Shown here in pieces: positions 18,258-26,804 of a stretch of DNA of 64,000 nt; position 1 is the first letter of the stretch; each line of letters opens with the position of its first letter. The notes below the pieces were generated by a model. It did no database searches, was not told the origin of the DNA, and saw nothing but the letters and a program-made list of their open reading frames with translations. Position numbers and translations under genes: made by a program. The stretch lies in the NCBI RefSeq assembly GCF_050529585.1, contig NZ_CP172882.1:868001-932000 (forward strand), read 5' to 3'. This DNA is from Enterococcus_D sp050529585 (GTDB lineage Bacteria; Bacillota; Bacilli; Lactobacillales; Enterococcaceae).

Positions 18258-19106
18258 ATGAAAAGAAAATACTTGGACATGATCATGGTACTGGTTTTAT
18301 TGATTGGTATCGTCATTTTTTCTTATCCTTTTATCAATCGTCAAATCAGCGACTTTCTCGATCAGCAAATGATCGCCAAATACCAAAAAGAAGCCAGCAA
18401 GAGAAATGAGCAAGAAGTTGCTGAAATGATGGCAAAACAAGAAGCATTAAACCAAAAGTTAGCGTCGGAAAAAACAGCGCCTGGATTAACTGCCTACACT
18501 GAAGCATTAGCCAAAACACCAAAAGAGGCAGATAAAAGTTATTACGAAAACCATATGATCGCGGTTTTAAAGATACCCGCGATCAATGTTGATTTGCCGA
18601 TTTTTGATCAAACGACAGATTTGTTCTTGCGAAAAGGGGTATCCTTATTAGAAGGGAGCAGCTATCCAATCGGGGGAGAGAACACACATGCCGTTTTGTC
18701 TTCTCATCGGGGCCTGCCAGAGGCGACATTGTTTGATCAGTTGCCAGACCTTGAGATCAAGGACAAATTTTATATTGAGATCAATCAAGAAACCCATGCT
18801 TATCAAGTCGATCAAATCAAAGTGATCCTGCCTACTGAAACAGATGATTTACTCGTGGAAGATGGACAAGACTATGTGACTTTGCTGACTTGTACACCTT
18901 ATATGATCAATACCCACCGCTTATTGGTTCGCGGTCATCGCATACCTTACACCGCAGAAAGCAAAACAGAATTAAAAGAACAAGCACACAGCAAAAACAA
19001 ACGCTGGATAATCTGGATAATTGTCATTTGCTGCATTATTTCACTGATTATTTTCATGATTATTTATCAAAAAAAACGGAACAGTACGGATAATCGAGTG
19101 AAATAA
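18258..19106 (+). CDS. srtC: Class C (pilus) sortase
   Basis: A 282-residue sortase with an N-terminal membrane helix and a second C-terminal helix followed by KKKR, the class C arrangement. Catalytic residues are visible: His150 in SSHRG, Cys212 in TLLTCTPY and Arg221 in NTHRLLVRG. The lid motif region (around DLPIFD, ~115) is the expected class C feature that covers the active site. It should polymerise the upstream backbone pilin and add the tip and base subunits. Start ATG 18258 has GGGAAGGTGGG upstream; the long frame to 18177 reads through the terminator and is not used. Confidence 0.93.
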   Translation: MKRKYLDMIMVLVLLIGIVIFSYPFINRQISDFLDQQMIAKYQKEASKRNEQEVAEMMAKQEALNQKLASEKTAPGLTAYTEALAKTPKEADKSYYENHMIAVLKIPAINVDLPIFDQTTDLFLRKGVSLLEGSSYPIGGENTHAVLSSHRGLPEATLFDQLPDLEIKDKFYIEINQETHAYQVDQIKVILPTETDDLLVEDGQDYVTLLTCTPYMINTHRLLVRGHRIPYTAESKTELKEQAHSKNKRWIIWIIVICCIISLIIFMIIYQKKRNSTDNRVK

Positions 19107-19223
19107 CCCAACTTTCAATTTTCATCGTTTTCTCAGTAACCCATCAATGGCGAGTCGTCTTAATTGATAAAAAAACATCTTGTTGTTAAGCTATTGATGT
19201 AGTAAAGAATAGGAGGAAACAAA

Positions 19224-20270
19224 ATGAAAAGAGGATTTAGACATTATTTAGGCGCAGATGAGCGTGAGGCAGGCTATAATTTGTCTTGGGGATCGATTTT
19301 TGCAGGGGTTGTCACATTTATCGCACTATTTATGACATTGTCGTTGATTGGTTCTGCAATTGGTTTTGGTATGGTTGAACCAACATCAAATAATCCATTA
19401 GATGGCGTAGGCACAGGTTTGATTATTTGGACAATCGTGACATTCGTGTTGGCATTGTTTGGGGCTGGTTTTGTCTCAGGTGTCTCAGCAAGACGTATTG
19501 GGTTGGTCCATGGGTTCTTAACATGGGCAACAAGTATGATCGTGATGGTTGTGATGTTATCCTACCTAACAGTTGGCGCCTTTTCATTGGTTGGTTCACT
19601 GCTTGGAAACATTGGTTCAGCAGTTGGCAGCACTGTAGAAAATGTGGCTGGCGGTACAGCTGATGTTGCGTCAAAAGCCTTTGATGAAATCACTGGGAAC
19701 ATGGGTGATATCAATACTGATGAGTTGCAAGCCAATATCAATGATGTTTTAGAAGATACTGATGTGGCTGAATTGCAACCTGATTATTTACAAAATCAGT
19801 TGTCAGATGCGACAGATGAGATCACGGAAGCTGGGAAGGAAATCGCGACGAACCCAGAAAATGCCGATCAAATCATCGATGATTTAGGCAGCAAGTTACA
19901 AGATCGTGCAGCAACGATCGGTGATTCAGTTGATGAGGAAGCCATCTCAAATGCAGTTGCACAAAATACTGAGCTAAGCCAACAAGAAGCAGATGAAGCC
20001 ACACAAAATATCGTGAACGGTTTACAAACTGCATCAGACGAAGCACAGAAACAAATCGAAACTGCACAACAGAATCTTGAACAAGCAAAACAAGACATCG
20101 ATCAAGCCATTGAAGATGCGCGGCAAGCAGCTGATGAAGCAAGTGATACCACAGCCAAAGCATCGATTTGGGGCTTTGTTGCCATGGTCTTAGGTTTAGC
20201 CTTAACCTCACTTGGCGGCATGGTTGGTGCCAACTTGGTGAAAACAGCAGAGCATGAAAATCGGATCTAA
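19224..20270 (+). CDS. Membrane protein with long periplasm-type coiled-coil insert, unknown function
   Basis: A 348-residue protein. Residues ~20-135 hold three or four hydrophobic helices rich in Gly/Ala (with GFVSGVSARRIG as a short cytoplasmic-looking loop). Residues ~140-310 form an acidic, Gln/Ala/Asp-rich stretch with strong coiled-coil character (QNLEQAKQDIDQAIEDARQA). A last hydrophobic helix (GFVAMVLGLALTSLGG) precedes the C-terminus. AGGAGGAAAC lies before ATG 19224. It is a single-gene unit ended by a terminator. I recognise no named family; an envelope stress or scaffolding role would be a guess. Confidence 0.75.
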   Translation: MKRGFRHYLGADEREAGYNLSWGSIFAGVVTFIALFMTLSLIGSAIGFGMVEPTSNNPLDGVGTGLIIWTIVTFVLALFGAGFVSGVSARRIGLVHGFLTWATSMIVMVVMLSYLTVGAFSLVGSLLGNIGSAVGSTVENVAGGTADVASKAFDEITGNMGDINTDELQANINDVLEDTDVAELQPDYLQNQLSDATDEITEAGKEIATNPENADQIIDDLGSKLQDRAATIGDSVDEEAISNAVAQNTELSQQEADEATQNIVNGLQTASDEAQKQIETAQQNLEQAKQDIDQAIEDARQAADEASDTTAKASIWGFVAMVLGLALTSLGGMVGANLVKTAEHENRI

Positions 20271-20297
20271 TACAGCTTACCAAAGCTGGACAAATGA

Positions 20298-20335
20298 GCA
20301 AAAGCATCACCACATTCGTGGTGATGCTTTTTTCA
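20298..20335. terminator. Bidirectional intrinsic terminator
   Basis: AAAAGCATCACCACA / TCGTGGTGATGCTTTTTT, between two convergent genes; the T-run reaches the last codons of the histidine kinase gene. Confidence 0.88.
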
Positions 20336-22039
20336 TGATTGATCCAACCTTCGTTTGATCGGCAATAATAACACAACTGTCGTACCTTCATTCAAACGAG
20401 AATGAACTGTCAAACCAAAAGTGGGACCGTACAATAATTTGATCCGCTGGTCGATATTGGCTAGTCCGATACCAGAATAATGGTCAAAGCTCTGATTTTT
20501 TTGTTGGGTATCTGCTTCAACAAAGCCGACGCCATTGTCAATGATTTCAATTTTCAACCCCTCTTTGGTGATGCGGGAGAAGATTTGAATATAGCCAGTA
20601 TCTGCAGCTGGAAAGGCATGCAGATACGCATTTTCGATGATTGGCTGTAAAATCATTTTTGGTACCAAGATATCTTCCGCACCTTCATCGGAAAAAATAG
20701 ACGATTGGATCCGGTCGCCATAACGCACATTCATCAAAATAAAGTATTCTTCAACGATCGCCAGTTCATCTTTTAAAGGGACGATTTCTTTTCGATTGAA
20801 CGTGTGGCGCAGCAATTGCACAAAGCTGTCGATTGCTTGCGTGGCTTTCTCTTGTTCATTTTGCCAAATCAAAAATTTGATGGCCGTCAACGTATTATAG
20901 ACAAAATGCGGCTGAATCTGCATTTGTAAGGAACGAATCTCAAATTTGTGCTTTTCTGCTTCAGTGACCATCAGATGGTCGACATAAGATTCGAGGTCTT
21001 CCAGCATCAAGTTATATGCGCGGCCCAATTCACGGGTTTCATAGGTACCTGCCAAGGATACTTTTTCACTAAAATCTCCTTGCGTCACTGCAGGGATTTT
21101 ATCGATCAATTGATAGATGGGTTTGGTGATTTTGCGAATGATCCAGAAAGCAAATAAGCTGAATAGCAAAATACTCATCAACGAAATCAAGATTGCTGGT
21201 TGGATCAAATGCATGTTACGGACCAAATGAGTTTCATCTAAAACATCATATAAAGTGAACTGATAAGAGTAAAGCGGCAATTGATTGACGCTGACTGCTG
21301 CTTTTTCTGCCACCAAAGATTGATCAAAAGCGCCGCCAAGATACTGTTTTTCTGACGTGGAAAGAATCTCGTTGTCACTGTTGACGATATAGATCGAATG
21401 AAGACTGGTATCAAGCAACTGTTGATAAATCGATGCAAAATCGACTTCTTTCAGAAATATCAGGGCATAACCAAAGACCGTATCATTCTTGATCAATTTT
21501 CTGACATACATGAGGCCTGGATAATCCGCAGTGGAGGTACTTAGGCCTTGTTCTAAAAAATAATACTGGCTGATCGCTGGGTTGTCGTTGATGGTTTGGG
21601 CAAAACTGCTTGCCAAAAATGCATCGACGGATTGATTGCGGACAGCATCATTTTGGAAAAAGGTGCGGCCATTGACCCCAATCAAAACCAAATTGGAGGG
21701 AATATCTTGAAAAAGTGATCGGGTATCTTGCAATTGATCGTTCAATTCCAAAATCGTTCGTCCTTGATTTAAATCCCCTTTTAAATAGCTTTCCACTGCC
21801 TTGCTTTCATCAACAATGTCGAAAATCCGGTTGATATTGTCATTTAATCGCTCGTAATCTTCTTGGATTTTATCCAATAGCAGTGCATTGGAGCTTTGAT
21901 AAGAATCGACATAGGCAGCCTTTGAGCGGCTGTAAATGACGAAGACTGTCAATAAGCAGACACTGATCACCCCAACCACTACAAATAGAAAAATACGGCT
22001 GAATAGTTCATTTTTTTTGATCCATTGCCGCCATTTCAT
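20333..22039 (-). CDS. Sensor histidine kinase, YesM/LytS-like family
   Basis: A 568-residue membrane kinase: helix at ~15-37, an extracellular sensing domain of ~240 residues, second helix ~283-303, HAMP domain (KPIYQLIDKIPAV), then His_kinase with the H-box HFVYNTLTAIKF, N-box ENAYLHAF, G1 DNGVGF and G2 GIGLANI. This is the YesM group that pairs with AraC-type response regulators and commonly senses carbohydrates. It overlaps the regulator gene by four bases, and the pair is divergent from an alpha-galactoside importer operon, so sensing of melibiose/raffinose-type sugars is the natural inference. Confidence 0.92.
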   Translation of the reverse strand: MKWRQWIKKNELFSRIFLFVVVGVISVCLLTVFVIYSRSKAAYVDSYQSSNALLLDKIQEDYERLNDNINRIFDIVDESKAVESYLKGDLNQGRTILELNDQLQDTRSLFQDIPSNLVLIGVNGRTFFQNDAVRNQSVDAFLASSFAQTINDNPAISQYYFLEQGLSTSTADYPGLMYVRKLIKNDTVFGYALIFLKEVDFASIYQQLLDTSLHSIYIVNSDNEILSTSEKQYLGGAFDQSLVAEKAAVSVNQLPLYSYQFTLYDVLDETHLVRNMHLIQPAILISLMSILLFSLFAFWIIRKITKPIYQLIDKIPAVTQGDFSEKVSLAGTYETRELGRAYNLMLEDLESYVDHLMVTEAEKHKFEIRSLQMQIQPHFVYNTLTAIKFLIWQNEQEKATQAIDSFVQLLRHTFNRKEIVPLKDELAIVEEYFILMNVRYGDRIQSSIFSDEGAEDILVPKMILQPIIENAYLHAFPAADTGYIQIFSRITKEGLKIEIIDNGVGFVEADTQQKNQSFDHYSGIGLANIDQRIKLLYGPTFGLTVHSRLNEGTTVVLLLPIKRRLDQS

Positions 22040-23559
22040 AACTGATTCATCCTGCGATATTTAGAAGGGGTCATTTGAAACTCTTTCTTAAAGATTCTAG
22101 AGAAGTAGCTGATGTCAGAATAGCCAACCGCTTCGCTGATCTCAGATAAATTAAAGTCTGATTGAACCAGTAATTCTTTTGCTTTATCGAGACGGATATT
22201 TTTTAGGTAATCAGAGAAACTCATTTTTAATTTAGCCGACAAAAAAGCCGATAAGTAGGTATAACTAAAATGAAATGTGTCTGCCAACTCGGAAAGAGAC
22301 AAACTTTTTGTATAATTGTCTTGAATAAATCGTTGGATCGCCACCAAAAGGTCATCTTCATCTAATGGGGACAATGGCGTCAGTTGCTGACGAATCTCTT
22401 CGATCGTGGTGAGGAGCAGATCAGAGAAATCTTCTAGATAACGGACAGTGGCCACTTCCCGCAAAAAAGTATTTTTGATGCGACTAAAGGTGGCTTCATT
22501 TGGAAATTCTTCTTCTAGGCGGGACAATAAAGTATAGAAAATACTGCCAGCTTGTTGTTTCAAAAAAACAGGATCCACATTTGATAAAATCATTTCATTG
22601 AAGTATTCCTCAATCCGGGTGATACCCAGCAAAAAGTTATTATCCAGCAACGCCCGTAAGAATTTTTTGGTATCAAAGCGTTCACTTGCAATGTAAGGAA
22701 ATAATTCTGTCTCCAAAACCAACCGTTGGCGTTTATAAAAGAAGTGCTGTCCGCGGCTTTTTTCTTTTAATCGTAAGAAAACCGGTCGCAATTGATCAAT
22801 GGTGTGAAAGGGGGTGCTCAAAGAAAAAAACGCTTCCGATTCAGTATAGGTCAATTTTGCGATACACCCTCTTAACTGCACCAAAAAATCATGGTTCTCG
22901 GGAAAACCAATCAAAAGGCCCGCATCATGATTGCTCGTGCGAAAAGGCAACGCCTGCAAAGAACGATCTGATTCAGTGAATTCTTTAAGGGCGTGAAAAA
23001 GCTGCTGATTGGCATGAAAGTAACTCAAGTTGGTATAAAGCAAACAATAGTTGTGTGTGTCATGCGGTCTTGTAAAATAGGCATCCAACGTATCCAGATC
23101 TTCTTCGTAGCCTGCTAAATAACGATTCAATGCTTCTTGTATAGGTGCTTGTTCAGAGACAGATCCTTGCTGGTGGGTGATTTTACTTGAAATCTTGTCT
23201 AAGGTTGCCAGTAATGAAGCTGGCGTTAAAGTCGGTTTAAGCAAATAATCAAGTGCGCCATTTTTGAAAGACTGACTGACATAATGAAAGTCATCATAGC
23301 TGCTCAAGACCAAGAAATGTACCTCCGGATATTGTTGCTGAATGATCGTCGTTAACTGGATGCCGTCTATTTGCGGCATTTTTAAATCGGTGATCACGAT
23401 ATTTGGTTGTAGTTCCTTGATTTTGGTTAAAGCCTCTTGCCCATTTGCAGCTTCCCCTAATAAGCGAAAACCCGCTTGTTCCCAACGGATCATATGTTTC
23501 AATCCATCACGAATCGTTGCCTCATCATCCACCAACAAGACAGTATGTAAAGTAGCCAT
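22036..23559 (-). CDS. Response regulator with AraC-type DNA-binding domain, YesN family
   Basis: A 507-residue regulator: receiver domain at 1-125 with acidic pocket Asp11/Asp12, phospho-acceptor Asp58 (TDLKMP) and the conserved Lys further on (LLKPTL); a long linker; and an AraC-type double helix-turn-helix at ~405-505 (SLSELADTFHFSYTYLSAFL and ISEAVGYSDISYFSRIFKKE). Start ATG 23559. It is the first gene of the two-component operon and should activate the divergent sugar uptake and alpha-galactosidase genes. Confidence 0.93.
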   Translation of the reverse strand: MATLHTVLLVDDEATIRDGLKHMIRWEQAGFRLLGEAANGQEALTKIKELQPNIVITDLKMPQIDGIQLTTIIQQQYPEVHFLVLSSYDDFHYVSQSFKNGALDYLLKPTLTPASLLATLDKISSKITHQQGSVSEQAPIQEALNRYLAGYEEDLDTLDAYFTRPHDTHNYCLLYTNLSYFHANQQLFHALKEFTESDRSLQALPFRTSNHDAGLLIGFPENHDFLVQLRGCIAKLTYTESEAFFSLSTPFHTIDQLRPVFLRLKEKSRGQHFFYKRQRLVLETELFPYIASERFDTKKFLRALLDNNFLLGITRIEEYFNEMILSNVDPVFLKQQAGSIFYTLLSRLEEEFPNEATFSRIKNTFLREVATVRYLEDFSDLLLTTIEEIRQQLTPLSPLDEDDLLVAIQRFIQDNYTKSLSLSELADTFHFSYTYLSAFLSAKLKMSFSDYLKNIRLDKAKELLVQSDFNLSEISEAVGYSDISYFSRIFKKEFQMTPSKYRRMNQL

Positions 23560-23586
23560 AGTATCCCCCCTATTTCTCTATTTTAA

Positions 23587-23600
23587 TATAAACGCTTTCA
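23587..23600. promoter_or_regulatory. Candidate cre site (CcpA catabolite-repression operator)
   Basis: The reverse-strand sequence TGAAAGCGTTTATA matches the cre consensus TGWAARCGYTWNCW with one mismatch. It lies 28 bases outside the response-regulator start and upstream of the sugar-operon promoter, where glucose repression by CcpA would make sense. Confidence 0.6.
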
Positions 23601-23665
23601 AAAAAGATAGCCATTGGTAAATTTTTTCTTTTTTTGGACAATTTTAGTAAGCTCTTTCAAGGATA

Positions 23666-23695
23666 TTGAATACGGTTACAGATTCGATGTATAGT
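23666..23695 (+). promoter_or_regulatory. Promoter of the alpha-galactoside uptake operon
   Basis: TTGAAT and TATAGT with an 18-base spacer, 33 bases before the lipoprotein start codon. Confidence 0.6.
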
Positions 23696-23728
23696 GAGAA
23701 TGTAAAAAAGAAGGAAAGAGGGATAGAA

Positions 23729-25018
23729 ATGAAAAAATTGATGACATCTATTGTAACAGCAGCAGCGCTTTTGACATTAGCAGCATGCGGCGGTGGTGAA
23801 TCTGGTGCTGGAGATGGGGGCGGTTCTTCTGATAAAGTGACTGTTTGGGCTTGGGATGAAACATTCAATATCAAAGCAGTCAATGAAGCCAAAAAAGTGT
23901 ATGAGAACCAAGATGTGGATGTTGAAGTGGTAACGATGTCCCAAGATGATATCGTTCAAAAATTGAATACCAGCTTGGCTTCGGGCAATACGGATGGTTT
24001 ACCAAATATTGTCTTGATCGAAGATTATCGCATCCAAGGGTATCTATCCTCGTATCCAGATGCCTTTAGTGATTTGACCGATATCGTCAATGAGGATGAT
24101 TTCTCTAGTTATAAATTTGCGGTCAACAAAGTGGATGATGTCATCTATGGTGTGCCTTTTGATAGTGGGGTAGCAGGCTTGTTCTACCGGACAGATTATT
24201 TGGCAGATGCGGGATATGAAGCAGCTGACTTAGAAGATATCACTTGGGATGATTTCATCCAAATCGCGAAAGAGGTCAAAGATAAAACAGGACACCCAAT
24301 GATGTCCTTAGACCCAAGCGATTTAGGTCTGGCGCGCATCATTATGCAATCAGCAGGTGAATGGTATACCGGTGAAGATGGCACTACAGTAACCATCAAG
24401 GACAATGAATCATTTAAAGCAGGGTTGAATGTTTTGGCAACATTATTGAATGAAGGTTTAGTAGAACAAGTTTCTGACTGGGATGGCGGCGTGAATGCAG
24501 TGCAATCAGGCAATGTCGCATCAGCACCAACCGGCGCTTGGTATTCAAGCACGATCCAAGGTGCTGAAGACCAAAGCGGCAACTGGGCGATTGCACCGAT
24601 TCCATCGATTGCCGGCAACAGCAATTCAGTCAATGCGTCAAGTATCGGCGGCGCTGGCTGGTATGTGATCAAAGGTGTTGACGGTGAAGACAATGCCAAA
24701 GACTTCTTATCGAATACATTTGCAACCAACAAAGAATTGATGGGAACATTGGCGACAGAAATCGGGTTGGTATCAACAATGAATGCAGCTGAGGAAACCG
24801 AAGAATATACATCAGGCCTAGATTTCTATGGTGGACAAAAAGTCTTCCAAGATTTCTCACAATGGTCGCAAGAAATTCCACCAGTCAACTATGGAAACCA
24901 TACCTATGCCATTGAATCCGTATTGACAGAAAGCTTGCAACGGGTCATTAATGGTGAAGATATCGATAAAGTTTTAGCGGATGCACAAACACAAGTCGAA
25001 GCACAGATTGCAAACTAA
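23729..25018 (+). CDS. Sugar ABC transporter substrate-binding lipoprotein
   Basis: A 429-residue family 1 solute-binding protein (SBP_bac_1) with a lipobox LAAC (Cys20) and a Gly/Ser-rich tether. The mature part shows VTVWAWDETF at the start and the usual two-lobe organisation, with AGLFYRTDYL typical of oligosaccharide binders. ATG 23729 has AAGGAAAGAGG upstream; the in-frame ATG 23666 overlaps the promoter. It is the first gene of an operon ending in alpha-galactosidase, so raffinose-family sugars or melibiose are the likely ligands. Confidence 0.92.
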   Translation: MKKLMTSIVTAAALLTLAACGGGESGAGDGGGSSDKVTVWAWDETFNIKAVNEAKKVYENQDVDVEVVTMSQDDIVQKLNTSLASGNTDGLPNIVLIEDYRIQGYLSSYPDAFSDLTDIVNEDDFSSYKFAVNKVDDVIYGVPFDSGVAGLFYRTDYLADAGYEAADLEDITWDDFIQIAKEVKDKTGHPMMSLDPSDLGLARIIMQSAGEWYTGEDGTTVTIKDNESFKAGLNVLATLLNEGLVEQVSDWDGGVNAVQSGNVASAPTGAWYSSTIQGAEDQSGNWAIAPIPSIAGNSNSVNASSIGGAGWYVIKGVDGEDNAKDFLSNTFATNKELMGTLATEIGLVSTMNAAEETEEYTSGLDFYGGQKVFQDFSQWSQEIPPVNYGNHTYAIESVLTESLQRVINGEDIDKVLADAQTQVEAQIAN

Positions 25019-25028
25019 TCGAACAACT

Positions 25029-25064
25029 TTGCAGAAACTCGTGAGGAATCGCGAGTTTCTGTGT
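25029..25064 (+). other. Intercistronic hairpin without T-run
   Basis: CAGAAACTCG and CGAGTTTCTG form a stem between the binding-protein and permease genes. With no U-tract it is more likely an mRNA-stabilising or processing element that keeps binding-protein levels high. Confidence 0.6.
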
Positions 25065-25079
25065 TAAGGAGGATATACA

Positions 25080-25955
25080 ATGAAAAACAAATCAAAAAAT
25101 TGGTTTGCCAATGGCAATGCATTTATCACATTACCGGTTATTTTGATCACAGCATTGGTCTTTATTCCAATGATCTCAGCTTTATTTACATCGTTCCAAT
25201 CTGGTCCGCCAACAGCGATGACCTTTAATGGCCTAGGGAATTATCAACGCATGTTGAGTGATTCGACCTTTAAAAAAGCCTTTGGGAATACTTTCCTATA
25301 CTTATTGATCCAAGTCCCGATCATGCTCTTTTTGGCATTGGTCGTGTCGAACATATTGAACGACAAAAAACTAAAATTCAAAGGCTTATTTAGAACAGCC
25401 TTATTCTTGCCTTGTATTACGTCGCTGGTCTCATATTCATTGATCATGAAAAGCCTCTTCTCAGCCAATGGGTTGGTCAACAATTTCTTGACCCAAGTCA
25501 ATGTGATCGATGCCCCGATCCAATGGTTGACCGATCCTTTTTGGGCCAAAGTGCTGATCATTTTTGCGATCACTTGGCGCTGGACCGGCTACAATATGAT
25601 CTTCTTCATTTCTGGCATGCAAAATATTGAACCAAGTATTTATGAAGCCGCAGAAATCGACGGTGCCACCAAATGGGATCAATTTTTCAAAATCACGATC
25701 CCAAATTTACGGCCAATCATTTTGTTCACGACCATTACCTCGACGATTGGTACATTACAATTATTTGACGAAGTCCAAAATATCACAGGCGGTGGTCCTG
25801 CAAACGCGACGACTACTTTGTCTCAGTATATTTACAACTTGAGCTATAAGTTTACGCCAAACTTCGGCTATGCTGCTGCGGTTTCCTTTGTCATCGTGAT
25901 TGCGATTGTCATCTTGTCGATCATTCAAACAAAAATAGGAGGGAAAGAAAATTGA
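25080..25955 (+). CDS. Sugar ABC transporter permease, MalF/MsmF type
   Basis: A 291-residue permease with six hydrophobic helices (BPD_transp_1). The ATPase-docking loop reads YEAAEIDGATKWDQFFKITIPNL, the classical EAA motif of CUT1 sugar importers, and GGGPANATTTL is a family landmark near the end. ATG 25080 has AAGGAGG upstream. The stop is overlapped by the TTG start of the partner permease (TTGA). Confidence 0.93.
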   Translation: MKNKSKNWFANGNAFITLPVILITALVFIPMISALFTSFQSGPPTAMTFNGLGNYQRMLSDSTFKKAFGNTFLYLLIQVPIMLFLALVVSNILNDKKLKFKGLFRTALFLPCITSLVSYSLIMKSLFSANGLVNNFLTQVNVIDAPIQWLTDPFWAKVLIIFAITWRWTGYNMIFFISGMQNIEPSIYEAAEIDGATKWDQFFKITIPNLRPIILFTTITSTIGTLQLFDEVQNITGGGPANATTTLSQYIYNLSYKFTPNFGYAAAVSFVIVIAIVILSIIQTKIGGKEN

Positions 25956-26773
25956 AAACTGTATCGCTGACACTTAAATATCTTTTTTTAGCCATTTTGG
26001 CCTTTATCTCGATCTTTCCTTTTGTCTGGATGATTCTAGGCATGACCAACCAAACCTTTGATATCGTTGCCGGAAAAATCATGATCGGTGATCAATTGGT
26101 GATCAACTTTCAAAATCTATTTGCCTCAGATCTGAACTTTACCCGAGCACTTGGAAACTCAGCTTTCATCGCGGTGATCACCACCGTCTTTGCACTGTTG
26201 TTTTCATCAATGGCCGGCTATGGCTTTGAAATCTATCGCACCAAGACCAAAGACCGTATTTTCAATATTTTGTTGTTGTCGATGATGGTGCCCTTTGCGG
26301 CATTGATGATTCCTTTGTACCGGATGTTTAGTCAATTGAGTGGCACACCGATCGGTATCAACACGTTTGCTGTCGTGATTTTGCCGTCTGTCTGTACCGC
26401 TTTCTTGATTTTCTTTTTCCGGCAAAACATCAAAGCATTCCCCAAAGAATTAGTGGAAGCTGCTAGAATCGATGGCTTGAATGAACTGAGTATTTTCTTT
26501 AGAGTGTACATGCCGACAGCCAAAAATACCTATGCGGCAGCAGCGATCATTACATTTATGAATAGTTGGAACAATTATTTGTGGCCATTGGTGGCTTTAC
26601 AATCACCGGACAAACGAACTGTGCCATTGGTGCTTTCGGCAATGGGGGCTTCTTATACACCAGACTACGGGATGATGATGTGCGGGATCGTGATTGCGAC
26701 ATTACCGACAGCGATTATTTTCTTTGTCTTGCAAAAACAATTCGTCCAAGGAATGCTTGGTTCTGTGAAATAA
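25952..26773 (+). CDS. Sugar ABC transporter permease, MalG/MsmG type
   Basis: A 273-residue partner permease with six helices and the EAA loop VEAARIDGLNELSIFFRVYMP. Translation begins at TTG 25952, overlapping the preceding stop and placed behind AGGAGGG. The C-terminus KQFVQGMLGSVK is the standard ending of MalG-type subunits. No ATPase gene follows; CUT1 systems in Firmicutes often borrow a shared MsmK/MsmX ATPase encoded elsewhere. Confidence 0.93.
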   Translation: MKTVSLTLKYLFLAILAFISIFPFVWMILGMTNQTFDIVAGKIMIGDQLVINFQNLFASDLNFTRALGNSAFIAVITTVFALLFSSMAGYGFEIYRTKTKDRIFNILLLSMMVPFAALMIPLYRMFSQLSGTPIGINTFAVVILPSVCTAFLIFFFRQNIKAFPKELVEAARIDGLNELSIFFRVYMPTAKNTYAAAAIITFMNSWNNYLWPLVALQSPDKRTVPLVLSAMGASYTPDYGMMMCGIVIATLPTAIIFFVLQKQFVQGMLGSVK

Positions 26774-26804
26774 ACACCTATCAACCAATTAAAGAGGGAA
26801 AACA

